This document shows positions 1 to 10,420 of a stretch of DNA of 64,000 nucleotides, in pieces. The translations under genes and the position numbers were made by a program. The number at the start of each line of letters is the position of its first letter. Position 1 is the stretch's first letter. Under the pieces are notes generated by a model. It had not been told where the DNA came from. It was given only the letters and a program-made list of their open reading frames with translations, and did not search any database. The DNA comes from Paraspadella gotoi (lineage: Eukaryota; Chaetognatha): contig JBJCIZ010000239.1 of assembly GCA_051294375.1 (NCBI GenBank), forward strand, positions 4,134,402-4,198,401, written 5' to 3'.

Positions 1-232
1 TCCATCAGTCTCAATCTCCCTCGTCTCATCAGACTCTCATCTCACGAACATGCGCAGTCAAGGTTGGCTCGCTCGTCGTCTCTACTCTACGTCGGTCGTC
101 TCAATCCCCTCATCGTGTTTTCTTTGGCCTTGTTGCTTCGAACTTCCCCTCGTTGCTTAATTGCCACATAAAATTCAGGGAAAGACTTTTCGCAGGATTA
201 GCAGAATGCGAGAAGAAAAAAAGTTAGAGCAA
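1..232. other. Pyrimidine-rich non-coding flank
   Basis: Low-complexity, CT-leaning sequence with repeated cgtctc and tcatcag words. No open frame of useful length, RNA gene or recognisable repeat is visible. Confidence 0.4.
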
Positions 233-961
233 NNNNNNNNNNNNNNNNNNNNNNNNNNNNNNNNNNNNNNNNNNNNNNNNNNNNNNNNNNNNNNNNNNNN
301 NNNNNNNNNNNNNNNNNNNNNNNNNNNNNNNNNNNNNNNNNNNNNNNNNNNNNNNNNNNNNNNNNNNNNNNNNNNNNNNNNNNNNNNNNNNNNNNNNNNN
401 NNNNNNNNNNNNNNNNNNNNNNNNNNNNNNNNNNNNNNNNNNNNNNNNNNNNNNNNNNNNNNNNNNNNNNNNNNNNNNNNNNNNNNNNNNNNNNNNNNNN
501 NNNNNNNNNNNNNNNNNNNNNNNNNNNNNNNNNNNNNNNNNNNNNNNNNNNNNNNNNNNNNNNNNNNNNNNNNNNNNNNNNNNNNNNNNNNNNNNNNNNN
601 NNNNNNNNNNNNNNNNNNNNNNNNNNNNNNNNNNNNNNNNNNNNNNNNNNNNNNNNNNNNNNNNNNNNNNNNNNNNNNNNNNNNNNNNNNNNNNNNNNNN
701 NNNNNNNNNNNNNNNNNNNNNNNNNNNNNNNNNNNNNNNNNNNNNNNNNNNNNNNNNNNNNNNNNNNNNNNNNNNNNNNNNNNNNNNNNNNNNNNNNNNN
801 NNNNNNNNNNNNNNNNNNNNNNNNNNNNNNNNNNNNNNNNNNNNNNNNNNNNNNNNNNNNNNNNNNNNNNNNNNNNNNNNNNNNNNNNNNNNNNNNNNNN
901 NNNNNNNNNNNNNNNNNNNNNNNNNNNNNNNNNNNNNNNNNNNNNNNNNNNNNNNNNNNNN
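233..961. other. Assembly gap (729 N)
   Basis: Run of N. Its length may be estimated from read pairs because it is not a round placeholder. Other sized gaps lie at 1589-1713, 2193-2271, 3227-3573, 3845-4074, 4615-4797, 6982-7197, 10887-11188, 20794-20951, 21143-21472, 37918-38073 and 38438-38579, mostly at microsatellites. Confidence 0.99.
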
Positions 962-1304
962 CATCTGTCATTTTCTGTCTCTTAATTAGCTGACATTACT
1001 CCCCCCCGCTCATTTTTCGGCTTCACAAATTATCTTCCCCTTCAGTTTTCACGTTTCCTCCTCTTCGGTCTTCACAGACTTTCACAATCGCCATTCACGA
1101 TCTGCAATCCTCTTCACTGCTATCTCCCAAACTTTATACGTTATAACTTTTTTCTCACATTTTATATAACAGAAGTCTGTTATATAATTTTCTTTTAAAT
1201 TTTTAATCAACTATTAATGGTAAAAAAAACATGCATATCATTTAATGAATATGTCGATAAGGCGCTAAGTTGACTGAAGATAATTATCTGCAAATTATCT
1301 GACC
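962..1304. other. AT-rich non-coding stretch
   Basis: AT- and CT-rich sequence after the gap. No coding, RNA or repeat signal recognised. Confidence 0.4.
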
Positions 1305-1460
1305 TTCTCTCGCAGCCATGGAACGGGACCTGGGGTTCGAACCGGTCTTGTGCGGATTTTTGGCAGTCCTCACTTTTGGAGAATAACACCGGTACCTCAT
1401 CTTCATACACCAATGATATTATTTAATGAGTGTAAACTTGTTGTAATGCCCAACTTCTAA
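1305..1460 (-). repeat. R2 tRNA-derived SINE, degraded copy
   Basis: This stretch shares the blocks ATGGAACGG, a CCTGGG-type block, GGAACC/CGAACC and a terminal AATGCCC block, in the same order, with the better preserved copy at 17893-18125. In that copy the tRNA-like promoter lies on the minus strand, so this one is taken as minus too. It is diverged and I cannot fix its ends. Confidence 0.45.
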
Positions 1461-1562
1461 TACGACTTCCAATACTAATATTTTCTAATAATTTAAAAAT
1501 TCACGTTTTCAAAAATCTTGAAGAAAAACTCACTTTTCTAACGATTCAAAATTTAAAGCCCT

Positions 1563-1728
1563 CCCTCTTTCTCTCTCTCTCTCTCTCTNNNNNNNNNNNN
1601 NNNNNNNNNNNNNNNNNNNNNNNNNNNNNNNNNNNNNNNNNNNNNNNNNNNNNNNNNNNNNNNNNNNNNNNNNNNNNNNNNNNNNNNNNNNNNNNNNNNN
1701 NNNNNNNNNNNNNCTCTCTCTCTCTCTA
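1563..1728. repeat. (CT)n microsatellite containing a gap
   Basis: Pure CT flanks both sides of the N-run at 1589-1713, so the missing sequence is probably more CT. Confidence 0.85.
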
Positions 1729-2395
1729 TCCGTTGCAGTTTCCCTCCCTTCCTTTTCCAGGAAATATAATTAAAATTAATGGAAGCTCTTTTTGTTTTTT
1801 TTTGTTTCATGCATTTTTTTCTCCTCGCGGTCTAAACGCTTGTCGTCGTCGTCGTCGTCATCGTCGTCGTCCCAGGTGTTAAAAATTGCAAGTCTCTTGG
1901 TTCGTCCGCATATGGCGAGCGACAACAACAACGACAACATTAGCATGTTTAACAGATTCAAACCTTCCATTTTTTTGTAACCAATAATTACGAAAATTTT
2001 TTAGTAATAATAATATTAATAATAATAACAATAATAATATATAATAAAATTTAATAGTAATAAAAGTCGAACAAGATTATTATTATTATTATGAGGAAAA
2101 GAACTATGTATATGTATGATGAAAACAAAAAGATAAATATAAAATAAAGGTTCTCTCTCCCTCTTCCTCCTCTCCTCTCTCTCTCCCTCCCCNNNNNNNN
2201 NNNNNNNNNNNNNNNNNNNNNNNNNNNNNNNNNNNNNNNNNNNNNNNNNNNNNNNNNNNNNNNNNNNNNNNCGCCCGCCAGCGCCGTTTTTCGCCCTGGC
2301 GGCCGCGAGGGGAAAACGACATAAGTGGCGACCGAATTTCGGCGCCAGAATCGACGCCCGAATAATTTCCCTTTTATTTTCTGTTGGGGATAAGG

Positions 2396-3058
2396 TCGGG
2401 GTCGTCGTCGTCGTCGTCGTCGTTATCATCGTCGTCGTCGTTGTGGACGTTTTGGTCGTCGTTGTCATCGTTGTCTTCGTCTTTGTGGTAGTCATCATCG
2501 CCTTCGCCATTGTAGTCGTTGTGGTTGTCCTTCTCATCATTACGATCGTCCTCTTTGTTTTCATTGTGGTCGTCATTATGATCGTCATTGTGGTCGTCCT
2601 CGTCATTGTGGTCTTTGTCATTGTTTTTGTCATTGTGGCCGTCACTATCATCTTAGTCATTGTTTCATCTTCCTTTTGTTCATCGTCGATGTTGTGGTCG
2701 CCTCGTTATAATCCTCGTCGGCATTGTTGTCGTCGTTGTCATTAATATCTTTATCATTCTGTTCGTCGTCAACGTTGTCGTCACCTCGTTGCAATCGTCG
2801 TTGTCACGTTGGTCTTCGTCATTGTGGTCGAAATCGTATCTTTTGTGGTCGACGCTCATCATCATTGTCTTCATCTTCTGGTCGTCTTCGTCGTTATCGT
2901 CGTCGTTTTTGTCACTGAGGTCGTCGTCGTCGTCGTTGTGGTCGTCGTCGTCGCCTTCTTCGTTGTAATCGTTGTTTTCCTTCTCGTTTTATTGTCGTTT
3001 TTGTGTTTGTTTATTTTGATCGTTTACATCATCATCATCATCATCATCCGTTACCAAG
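2396..3058. repeat. Degenerate (GTC)n trinucleotide array
   Basis: About 660 bp of gtcgtc, gttgtc and atcgtc words. Several frames on both strands stay open and give Val/Ile-rich or Thr/Met-rich translations. That is a product of the three-base period, not evidence of a gene. Related arrays lie at 21085-22080, 49586-49930 and 61625-62845. Confidence 0.85.
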
Positions 3059-3068
3059 TTTAGTATTT

Positions 3069-3070
3069 TT

Positions 3071-3162
<92 letters not shown>
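3069..3162. repeat. (TTTC)n microsatellite
   Basis: About 23 near-perfect tttc units, with polypyrimidine on the plus strand. Confidence 0.95.
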
Positions 3163-3573
3163 ATTTATTATTGCTATTTAGTTTTGACCTTAGCCTTCTT
3201 AAAAAAAATTATGTTTATAAATTACTNNNNNNNNNNNNNNNNNNNNNNNNNNNNNNNNNNNNNNNNNNNNNNNNNNNNNNNNNNNNNNNNNNNNNNNNNN
3301 NNNNNNNNNNNNNNNNNNNNNNNNNNNNNNNNNNNNNNNNNNNNNNNNNNNNNNNNNNNNNNNNNNNNNNNNNNNNNNNNNNNNNNNNNNNNNNNNNNNN
3401 NNNNNNNNNNNNNNNNNNNNNNNNNNNNNNNNNNNNNNNNNNNNNNNNNNNNNNNNNNNNNNNNNNNNNNNNNNNNNNNNNNNNNNNNNNNNNNNNNNNN
3501 NNNNNNNNNNNNNNNNNNNNNNNNNNNNNNNNNNNNNNNNNNNNNNNNNNNNNNNNNNNNNNNNNNNNNNNNN

Positions 3574-3607
3574 TTCGTTCGTTCGTTCGTTCGTTCGTTC
3601 GTTCGTT
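3574..3607. repeat. (TTCG)n microsatellite at gap edge
   Basis: Eight ttcg units directly after the gap 3227-3573. The array probably continues into the gap. Confidence 0.9.
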
Positions 3608-3819
3608 CTTCTGATCGTTCGTTGGTACAATGTTATCAAATTCTTTGGAATTATAGACTGATTAATTTAACAATAACATAATTATCAAACACTGATCTAT
3701 TTATGAGTTTAAAAATCTATTAATAAGTTATTAATAATATTCGCAGCCTATTCATGTCAACTGATACATAAGATCTTATCATTTGTTTATAATTTAAATG
3801 TTTTAGGATCAATAGAGAT

Positions 3820-4088
3820 ATTCTCTCTGTCTCTCTCTCTCTCTNNNNNNNNNNNNNNNNNNNNNNNNNNNNNNNNNNNNNNNNNNNNNNNNNNNNNNNN
3901 NNNNNNNNNNNNNNNNNNNNNNNNNNNNNNNNNNNNNNNNNNNNNNNNNNNNNNNNNNNNNNNNNNNNNNNNNNNNNNNNNNNNNNNNNNNNNNNNNNNN
4001 NNNNNNNNNNNNNNNNNNNNNNNNNNNNNNNNNNNNNNNNNNNNNNNNNNNNNNNNNNNNNNNNNNNNNNNNNNAGAGAGAGAGAGAA
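3820..4088. repeat. CT / gap / AG microsatellite junction
   Basis: CT repeats run into the gap 3845-4074 and AG repeats leave it. The change of strand sense across the gap means either two arrays or a wrongly oriented join. Confidence 0.7.
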
Positions 4089-4221
4089 ATTAGAATTGTA
4101 TTGAAAAACGGGCCTTTGGGCTTCATTGTGCTCTTAAAAGCAACATTAATTTACATATTTATAATTTTATATACACAGGTTGCTGAGTATGTATTTTGAA
4201 AATATTTTTTTAAAAACAAAA

Positions 4222-4400
4222 TCCAATAGAGAGCCTCAAATAGCCAGCGAATAAACGAGATTGTGAGAGAGTCTTGATTGAAAGCTTGCTGGGACCTGCC
4301 ATGGAATTATCTTGTAAGAGTGATGGAGGCCTCAAACTACCAAAGCCTGTCCTGAGTCTGGGACAAGATAGCTCATTTATTGAATGAATAGCAATATCAT
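4222..4400 (+). repeat. R1 dispersed repeat, 5-prime-truncated copy
   Basis: Contains the R1 blocks CGAGATTGTGAGAGAGTC, GAAAGCTTGCTGGGACCTGC, TTATCTTGTAAGAGTGATGG and a TTTATTGAATGAATAG tail. Other copies are at 18638-19013, 24262-24660, 50190-50313, 52975-53430 and 57037-57110. I see no coding frame or tRNA-like box, so its class is unknown. Confidence 0.7.
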
Positions 4401-4509
4401 CTTTTCATCAAAATGAAATATTGAATGATCAATGATTCAACTTTATTTCTCATCACAGATTTTTAAAAAAACGAGAAATTACAAATGGATTTCCGATTTA
4501 AAATTTTTT

Positions 4510-4805
4510 TTTTCTCTCTCTCTCTCTCTCTATATCCGATTTTCCGTTCCATTTTATCTTTCCATTCTTTGTGTTTGTGTGTGTGTGTCTCTCTACTCTC
4601 TCTCTCTCTCTCTCNNNNNNNNNNNNNNNNNNNNNNNNNNNNNNNNNNNNNNNNNNNNNNNNNNNNNNNNNNNNNNNNNNNNNNNNNNNNNNNNNNNNNN
4701 NNNNNNNNNNNNNNNNNNNNNNNNNNNNNNNNNNNNNNNNNNNNNNNNNNNNNNNNNNNNNNNNNNNNNNNNNNNNNNNNNNNNNNNNNNNNNNNNNTCT
4801 CTCTC
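4510..4805. repeat. CT-rich microsatellite with gap
   Basis: CT and GTGT runs surround the N-run at 4615-4797. Confidence 0.85.
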
Positions 4806-4974
4806 CTTTCCGTCTGTATACGTTTCTCATTATGCACAGTTTTCTTCCCATTAGCTCTGATTTCTTTCTTCTTTTTTCTCACATTTCCTTTTCTCTTTTC
4901 CTCAATTTTCTTTCCTTCTTTTTTTTTCTTTTCTTTTTTTTTTATTTTTTCCCGCTTCTCATTTCCTTTCCTCT

Positions 4975-5470
4975 TTTTAATTGCGCCGCTAGTACTCGCG
5001 GAGCAAATCTGTAAGTCACTTTTCGGTCGGTCAGTCGGTCAGTCTCTCGGTATATCTATTCATCGATCTGACTTACTTTTTTAAAAAGTTAAGGCACCCT
5101 GAGACATCTAACGTATATACGTATATCGCCTTAAAAATCGATCACAAGACCCAAAATTCAATTCCGCTAATATTTGGTTGCCTTTTTGTTATTTTTTGCT
5201 GACCTTGAACCTAAGCGACTGCAAGCGCCACCTTTGGTTGTTAAAGAAATCATATAAAGAATAAAAGATAATTCCTATGCACGGCATCTTAAACAGAATT
5301 TTTTTTTAAAAAAGCAATATATATACAAATAAATAATATAGAATTAATAGTAAAGCCTTTATAAAAATATATAAATAGAAAATAGTGAAACATGTAATTT
5401 TGCAAATTTTCATACATGTGATAAGAAGGTCATTACGGCGCAACACAAATTAGAATCTCTTTTCTTGTTT
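4975..5470 (-). repeat. R3 retroposon-like repeat
   Basis: Read on the plus strand it opens with a GC core close to the palindrome CCGCGAGTACTCGCGG, then GTAAGTCACTT and GGTC/AGTC runs. It continues to AAAGAATAAAAGATA and a TCATTACGGCGCAAC block near 5430. On the minus strand the GC core is followed by an A-rich tract, as in a poly(A)-tailed retroposon, so the element is placed on the minus strand. Copies at 10140, 50110, 51060 and 58440 share the order of blocks. Confidence 0.6.
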
Positions 5471-5799
5471 TTAAATTCTTACTCTTCAAGACTTTTCAGT
5501 TGCGACTCTAAAAAAACGCTGTTCACTCTCTAGGTCGTTAACAATTTCATGTATAAACAAACACAAAATAATAACAAAATTTAAACTGATTAAAGCAACT
5601 TAAGTGAGGAGTATAATGTAGTAGTATTCCCTCGATCTAATATCTAACAGAATGAGTCTCTATGAGAGTCTCTTTTTCTATTATTCTGTCTATCTGTCTG
5701 GTAGTAATTCAGTTTGTCGGTCTGCCTGTCATAGAAAGAGAAAAAAAGTGTTACTGAATTAAGTATTAAAAAGTGTTACTGAATTAAGTATTTTCGGTG
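5471..5799. other. AT-rich non-coding stretch
   Basis: Nothing recognisable except a duplicated 23-base phrase around AAAAAGTGTTACTGAATTAA at about 5745-5790. Confidence 0.4.
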
Positions 5800-5945
5800 A
5801 GCGAATGAGAATGAAGCTGAAGAGGAAGAGGAAAAGGAGGAAGAGGAAGAGCGGCAGCAGAAGCATCAAGAGGAGGAAGAGGAAAAGGATGAAGAGGGGG
5901 GAAGAAGCGTCAGAAGCAGCGGGAGAAGCTGCAGGAAAAAAAAAG
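5800..5945. repeat. Polypurine (GGAAGA)n tract
   Basis: Nearly pure purine with gaagaggaag words. The Lys/Arg-rich open frame through it is a composition effect. Confidence 0.8.
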
Positions 5946-5999
5946 AAATCTATATTGTTCTTTTTATTTCAGAGTCTCATGCCTTCCTATTTATTTGAT

Positions 6000-6131
6000 A
6001 GAGTCACTCGCTCACTCTCTCTCACACTCTCTGCCTCTTTATCACACTCTCGCTCTCTCCTTTCACCCTCTCTTGCTCTCTCTCGCCTCACTCTTTGTTC
6101 TATATGACCTCCTTTTTTCTCCCTCTCTCTT

Positions 6132-6176
<45 letters not shown>

Positions 6177-6282
6177 TCCTCTCTATTTCTCTCTCCCTCT
6201 CTCTCTATCACTCCCGCCTTTTCAATATATTTTTTTCGTTTTTCTGATTTAATCCCACTTTGCTGTTTGACACAGACGATAA

Positions 6283-6322
<40 letters not shown>
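6000..6322. repeat. CT-rich microsatellite block
   Basis: Imperfect CT and CTTT arrays. Ser/Leu-rich and Arg/Glu-rich frames here are simple-repeat artefacts. Confidence 0.9.
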
Positions 6323-6323
<1 letters not shown>

Positions 6324-6524
6324 CCCATCCCAATATTTCTCACTTTTAAACGTCAGTTAACTTCACGTTTTCACGAAACTTCATTTTCGATTTAAAAAAT
6401 TCCATGTTTTATATTCCTTTCATCAAATTTAACGATAATTATTGGTTAATATTCTCTTTTATATTTAGTTTATTTTAATTTAGTTTCGAATTAAAATTAA
6501 AATTACGTTTGCCCTTTTTAACTT

Positions 6525-6725
6525 TTCGGCCATATTTTCCAAAGATATTAGCTTAATTCAAAATTCAAAATTAGATTAGTTTTTTTTTTCAAGTTTGAAG
6601 GTTAGGTTAATATGCTAAGTATCAAAGTGTTAGGATATATAGTTGAGGTTTAGAATATAAAGTTAAGGTTAAATTATGATTGAATATTAAATTTAAATTA
6701 AGTTTGTGGAATAAGGAACTTCGAT
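6525..6725 (+). repeat. R4 TIR element, partial copy
   Basis: Starts with CGGCCATATTTTCCAAAGAT, which resembles the ends at 63790 (CCACATTTTCCGAAATTCCC) and 52556. It is followed by AAAATTAG and degenerate GGTTAGGTTAA/TTAAGG words, as in the copy at 57730-58168. Confidence 0.45.
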
Positions 6726-7317
6726 GAAAAAAAAAGCCACTTTTTTCTTTTTTCATTTCTTGGGCTAAAAAAAGTTCAAATGTTCAAAAAGTTATTATCT
6801 CGAAGGTCAAAATTGAATAAAAAAAAAAAAACATTCGTAGCAAATTTACATTTTCTTTTCAATTGAGAAAATCATATTCAAAGTAAACGTAGGAACTTGA
6901 AGAATTTGTGGAAAAGTTTTCAATCCTTCTCCTTTTTGATTGTACAACCTGTCTGGTTTTTGTTTACTGAAGACAAGGAGANNNNNNNNNNNNNNNNNNN
7001 NNNNNNNNNNNNNNNNNNNNNNNNNNNNNNNNNNNNNNNNNNNNNNNNNNNNNNNNNNNNNNNNNNNNNNNNNNNNNNNNNNNNNNNNNNNNNNNNNNNN
7101 NNNNNNNNNNNNNNNNNNNNNNNNNNNNNNNNNNNNNNNNNNNNNNNNNNNNNNNNNNNNNNNNNNNNNNNNNNNNNNNNNNNNNNNNNNNNNNNNNGCG
7201 CAGGCTCCGAAAAGTGAATGAATGTAAATTTTTGTTAAGATTCCCGGCACAATGGACCGTTTTAGGCAACGGGGTTTTTGGCGCTGAGCGGCCCTGGCAT
7301 TGTAAACCAAAATAGGG

Positions 7318-7572
7318 GCGGAAAAACAGGGAAAAACGAATGAGAAGGGAGGAAGGGGAGGGGGAAAAAGGAGGAAGGAAAAGAAGAGGAAGGAGGTAAA
7401 GGGAGGGGATAGGAAAACGGGGAGGAATGAGGAATTGAAAACGGGGAAATATAAAGAAGAAATAAAAAGAATTAAAAAAAAAGAAAAGAAGAAAGAAAGA
7501 AAGAAAGACATAGAAGGGAAAAGAAAGGAAAAGCAACACACCGAGAGACAGACAGACAGACAGACAGACAGA
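7318..7572. repeat. Polypurine tract ending in (GACA)n
   Basis: About 220 bases of almost pure purine (gggaggaagg words), then seven GACA units. On the minus strand this yields Phe/Ser/Leu-rich spurious frames. Confidence 0.85.
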
Positions 7573-7798
7573 AACAAGTCGCATAACTGAGAAGAAACGT
7601 TAAAGCGAAACTAGACCAAAATTGGTTCATAAGCCTATTTTAATTAAAAATATATGATTTTTTAGTAATTTTTTCTACAATAGGTTTTCACAACTACCTT
7701 TAGGGGACGCGAATTGATAGTCGAAACTCTTCCATCGTCTAGCTTCCTCCGTGAAAATCAGGAAGCCGTTTCCGCGGGCCGCTGGAGCGCCATTTTCA

Positions 7799-7973
7799 AT
7801 GAGTCAGCAGGATTCTGAGACGAGAAAGGGAAATGGAGCGCGACGCACGCACGAAGAACGACTCGGAAATGCTACGCAGGTGGTCCACCGTTTATTCGCT
7901 ACGTGCGTACGGCGCTATCCTCGCCTTCGGATGGACGAACGCGACCAGCTAGTGCGGCGCTGGCAGAGAAAGT
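7799..7973 (+). CDS. Candidate first exon, basic peptide, unrecognised
   Basis: An ATG in a CpG-rich setting opens a frame beginning MSQQDSETRKGNG and ending near RRWQRK, where GTGTGAGTG could serve as a splice donor. The peptide is Arg-rich, without a domain I know, signal peptide or membrane segment. The open frame also continues to a stop at 8080. The call rests on base composition and a possible donor only; it may be chance. Confidence 0.2.
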
Positions 7974-8346
7974 GTGAGTGTACTTCTCTCGAAGTAACGC
8001 TTCGGCGCTGGAGACGGTCCATAAATTTCTTTGCGACTTTTTTTTGGTGCCACGGAAAAGAGAATGTGTCGGTGAATTGATACTACTTTAACGTCTGACT
8101 GTCTTAATTTCAGCTTCTTCTCGGCTCTTCGTCTGAGTTGAGCTCGAACGGAATCTCTACTAATCATAAGAATTTGTTCTTTAAACTATGAGAGAGCGTA
8201 TACAATTAGAAGAGAGCCGGAGTTATCCTTTGTATATGAGATTGTTTGTTTTCATTCTCACTCGACGTCTACTGGCGTTCTTACAAAAATGTGCGCATAT
8301 TTAATGAAAAATTATTTTAGTATAGTTTTTTATTATTACTTTCAGA

Positions 8347-8501
8347 GAACCCTCGTCTTCGTCTCGTGCGCTCGAATCGACTCCGAGCTCCGGAATCGTC
8401 GGAGAGATTCCGTAGTCAATCGGTTTGCTGCAAAGGACCGCAACAGACTTTTTTCGACCGTCGAAGAAAGCTTTGACGCAGTAGAGTCGCTTTTAATTTA
8501 A
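8347..8501 (+). CDS. Candidate internal or terminal exon, unrecognised
   Basis: Follows a pyrimidine-rich TTACTTTCAG acceptor-like site. The frame reads RTLVFVSCARIDSELRN and closes after a stretch ending FDAVESLLI at a TAA. CpG-rich like the candidate exon at 7799. The product is unknown, and the link between the two exons is inference. Confidence 0.2.
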
Positions 8502-10027
8502 GACGTCAAAACTTTTACAACGAAAACTTGTTCAGATTCAAGGCAGCCATCATGATTTGAATTTGAATCAGACAATTGGCAACTTGAGTGTTGTATATCA
8601 TATTAACAAAACAACAGAAAACAAATACTAAGAAACTAACGGCGTCCGTGCTCGGGGGGACAAAAACACAGATAATGTTGGGCGCAAGGCGCGGAGAGAT
8701 CATGGTACCGCGGTTTTTCCCGAGACCGATGGGCGCAAGCGACGCGCGCAGGAGTAGAGAAAGTGGAGGGCATGTCAAGAGAGAAAGGGAGTGAGGCAGG
8801 ACCCAAGGGGCCCGATCCGATCAAACAAGATCACGGCTGCGACCGAAAGACGATACAAGTATAGGGTTAAACGCCGCCCGGATAAGTGTGGTGCTATCTC
8901 TACCCAGTGGACACACAATTTTGAGATTAAGATTCTCGGATTAATGATAGAAGTTTGTTGTGTAACGGAATCATAGTATTTATTATACCTCGAAAATATA
9001 TTTCTATCCTCCTCAGATTCCGCGCCTCAACACGCGAGTCCAATCCTCCTCGATCACACGCAAGATGGCGTTGTGACAGGATAATCACATGACCGAGAAA
9101 TGTTCTCGAATAGAAATATAAATACTCAGAGGACGTATCCGGGTAGAGAAGACAACGAAGAATATAAAAAAGTGGCTGAAAATATGAAGGAGAGAGAATA
9201 GAGACGAAATGCTTCAAACATATGAAAAGAAAAAATGAAAATATGAAGAAGAGGAAAAAAGGAGAAGCAAGGAGACACACCTAGTAAGGGGTGCTATATT
9301 AAGAAAACGTAAGGCCGGAAAAAAGAGACAACGGCAAGAATCAGGGAGGATTACCCACAAAATACACGATTTTTTGTAAACTCAAGATTCTGGATGCGAG
9401 GGAGGGTGGTTGGAGACAAGTACAACTAACGAAAAAAATTAATCTAAAAAAATCAAAATAGGAAACACTCAAGGAACACGCCTTTAAACAGGCAAGGAGA
9501 CTCGCTAGTAAACGCCACACGAAAGATCCAAACGAACCAAGAGTGATTCCTGAAGGGAAAAAACGACTGCGAATGACACTACACACTTTGTGAAGCGGTT
9601 AGCAGCACTAAGAATATCTAACACCCTAATATCACAGCACAAGAGAGAGAACCTGACGAATTAAATGAGATAGACTACTTGAGAATAGAAAATGATGCAA
9701 GGGAAGTGGGGCAAGAGAGCAAGCTTATGGATAGATTTATCGTTATCGACGCGAGCCGTATTGAGAGTACCGTTCTTATGGTGGTAATGGGGCTCTGCGC
9801 ATGGTCTAAATTGACGAGACAAAGAGAAAATACAGCTAGGCCATAGATAACCTTGCAATGACGCTACCAGAGAGCGCGGTAACTGTTAGTTTACGGAGAC
9901 CCGCATCAGACAGTAGCGATATGTCAACGTATATTCCATGGTCGTTGGTTTTTCCCTGGGTCTGCACTAACCGGCGAACTTTCGTTGTACAACTTGATCT
10001 GTCGGGTTTCTAATTTGTTATTTTCTA

Positions 10028-10052
10028 NNNNNNNNNNNNNNNNNNNNNNNNN
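10028..10052. other. 25-N placeholder gap
   Basis: Exactly 25 N. The same length recurs at 14361, 14653, 28251, 37069 and 48353, as expected of a fixed-size join of unknown or overlapping contigs. Confidence 0.95.
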
Positions 10053-10139
10053 TTTTTTTTTGTTTTTTTATTTGATTTTTTATTCCACATTTTGTTATTT
10101 TTCTCTCCTCATTTAAAAAAAATATCAACCTCCGCTGTT

Positions 10140-10420
10140 GTTTCTTTTATTTTTAGTTGCGCACGAGAGGAGCAACTCTATAAGTCACTTTTTGGTCTGT
10201 CTGTCGGTCGGTCGGTCTTTCTCTCTCGCCTATAGTTTGTTGTTCATTTGTTAGGACAGGAAATATAATCTCAGTTACTGTTAACGCCGCCTTCAGGAAA
10301 ATCTAAAACTATAAAGAATAAAAGACGGAATTCCAGTGCGTGTTATAAAAACACGGGCTAAGATAGTCGTCACTGGGGCGCATCACATTGGATTGACCAA
10401 TCTTGTTTTTATTTCCTTTA
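10140..10420 (-). repeat. R3 retroposon-like repeat
   Basis: Plus-strand order: TTTTTAGTTGCGCACGAG, then TATAAGTCACTTTTTGGTC, TCGGTCGGTC, AAAGAATAAAAGACG, and TCACTGGGGCGCATCAC. This matches the other R3 copies. The palindromic core is decayed here. Confidence 0.6.

Larger units (their letters stand above)
7690..9985. other. GC-balanced island without a proven gene
   Basis: About 2.3 kb that is less AT-rich and less repetitive than its surroundings, with many CpGs. It holds a CCATTTT-ATG context at 7791-7801, splice-acceptor-like TTTCAG at 8109-8114 and 8341-8346, a CAAGATGGCG word near 9060 (resembles a YY1-type site) and TATAAATA near 9117. These could mark exons and promoters, or old LTRs. 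No protein family is recognised and frames are short. Confidence 0.3.

Noticed and set aside
161-985. Open frame across the first gap
   Set aside because: Almost all residues are undetermined; the frame exists only because N cannot make a stop.
2016-2990. Long open frames rich in Val/Ile, Thr/Met or Ser
   Set aside because: They follow the three-base period of a GTC array, so several frames on both strands are open at once.
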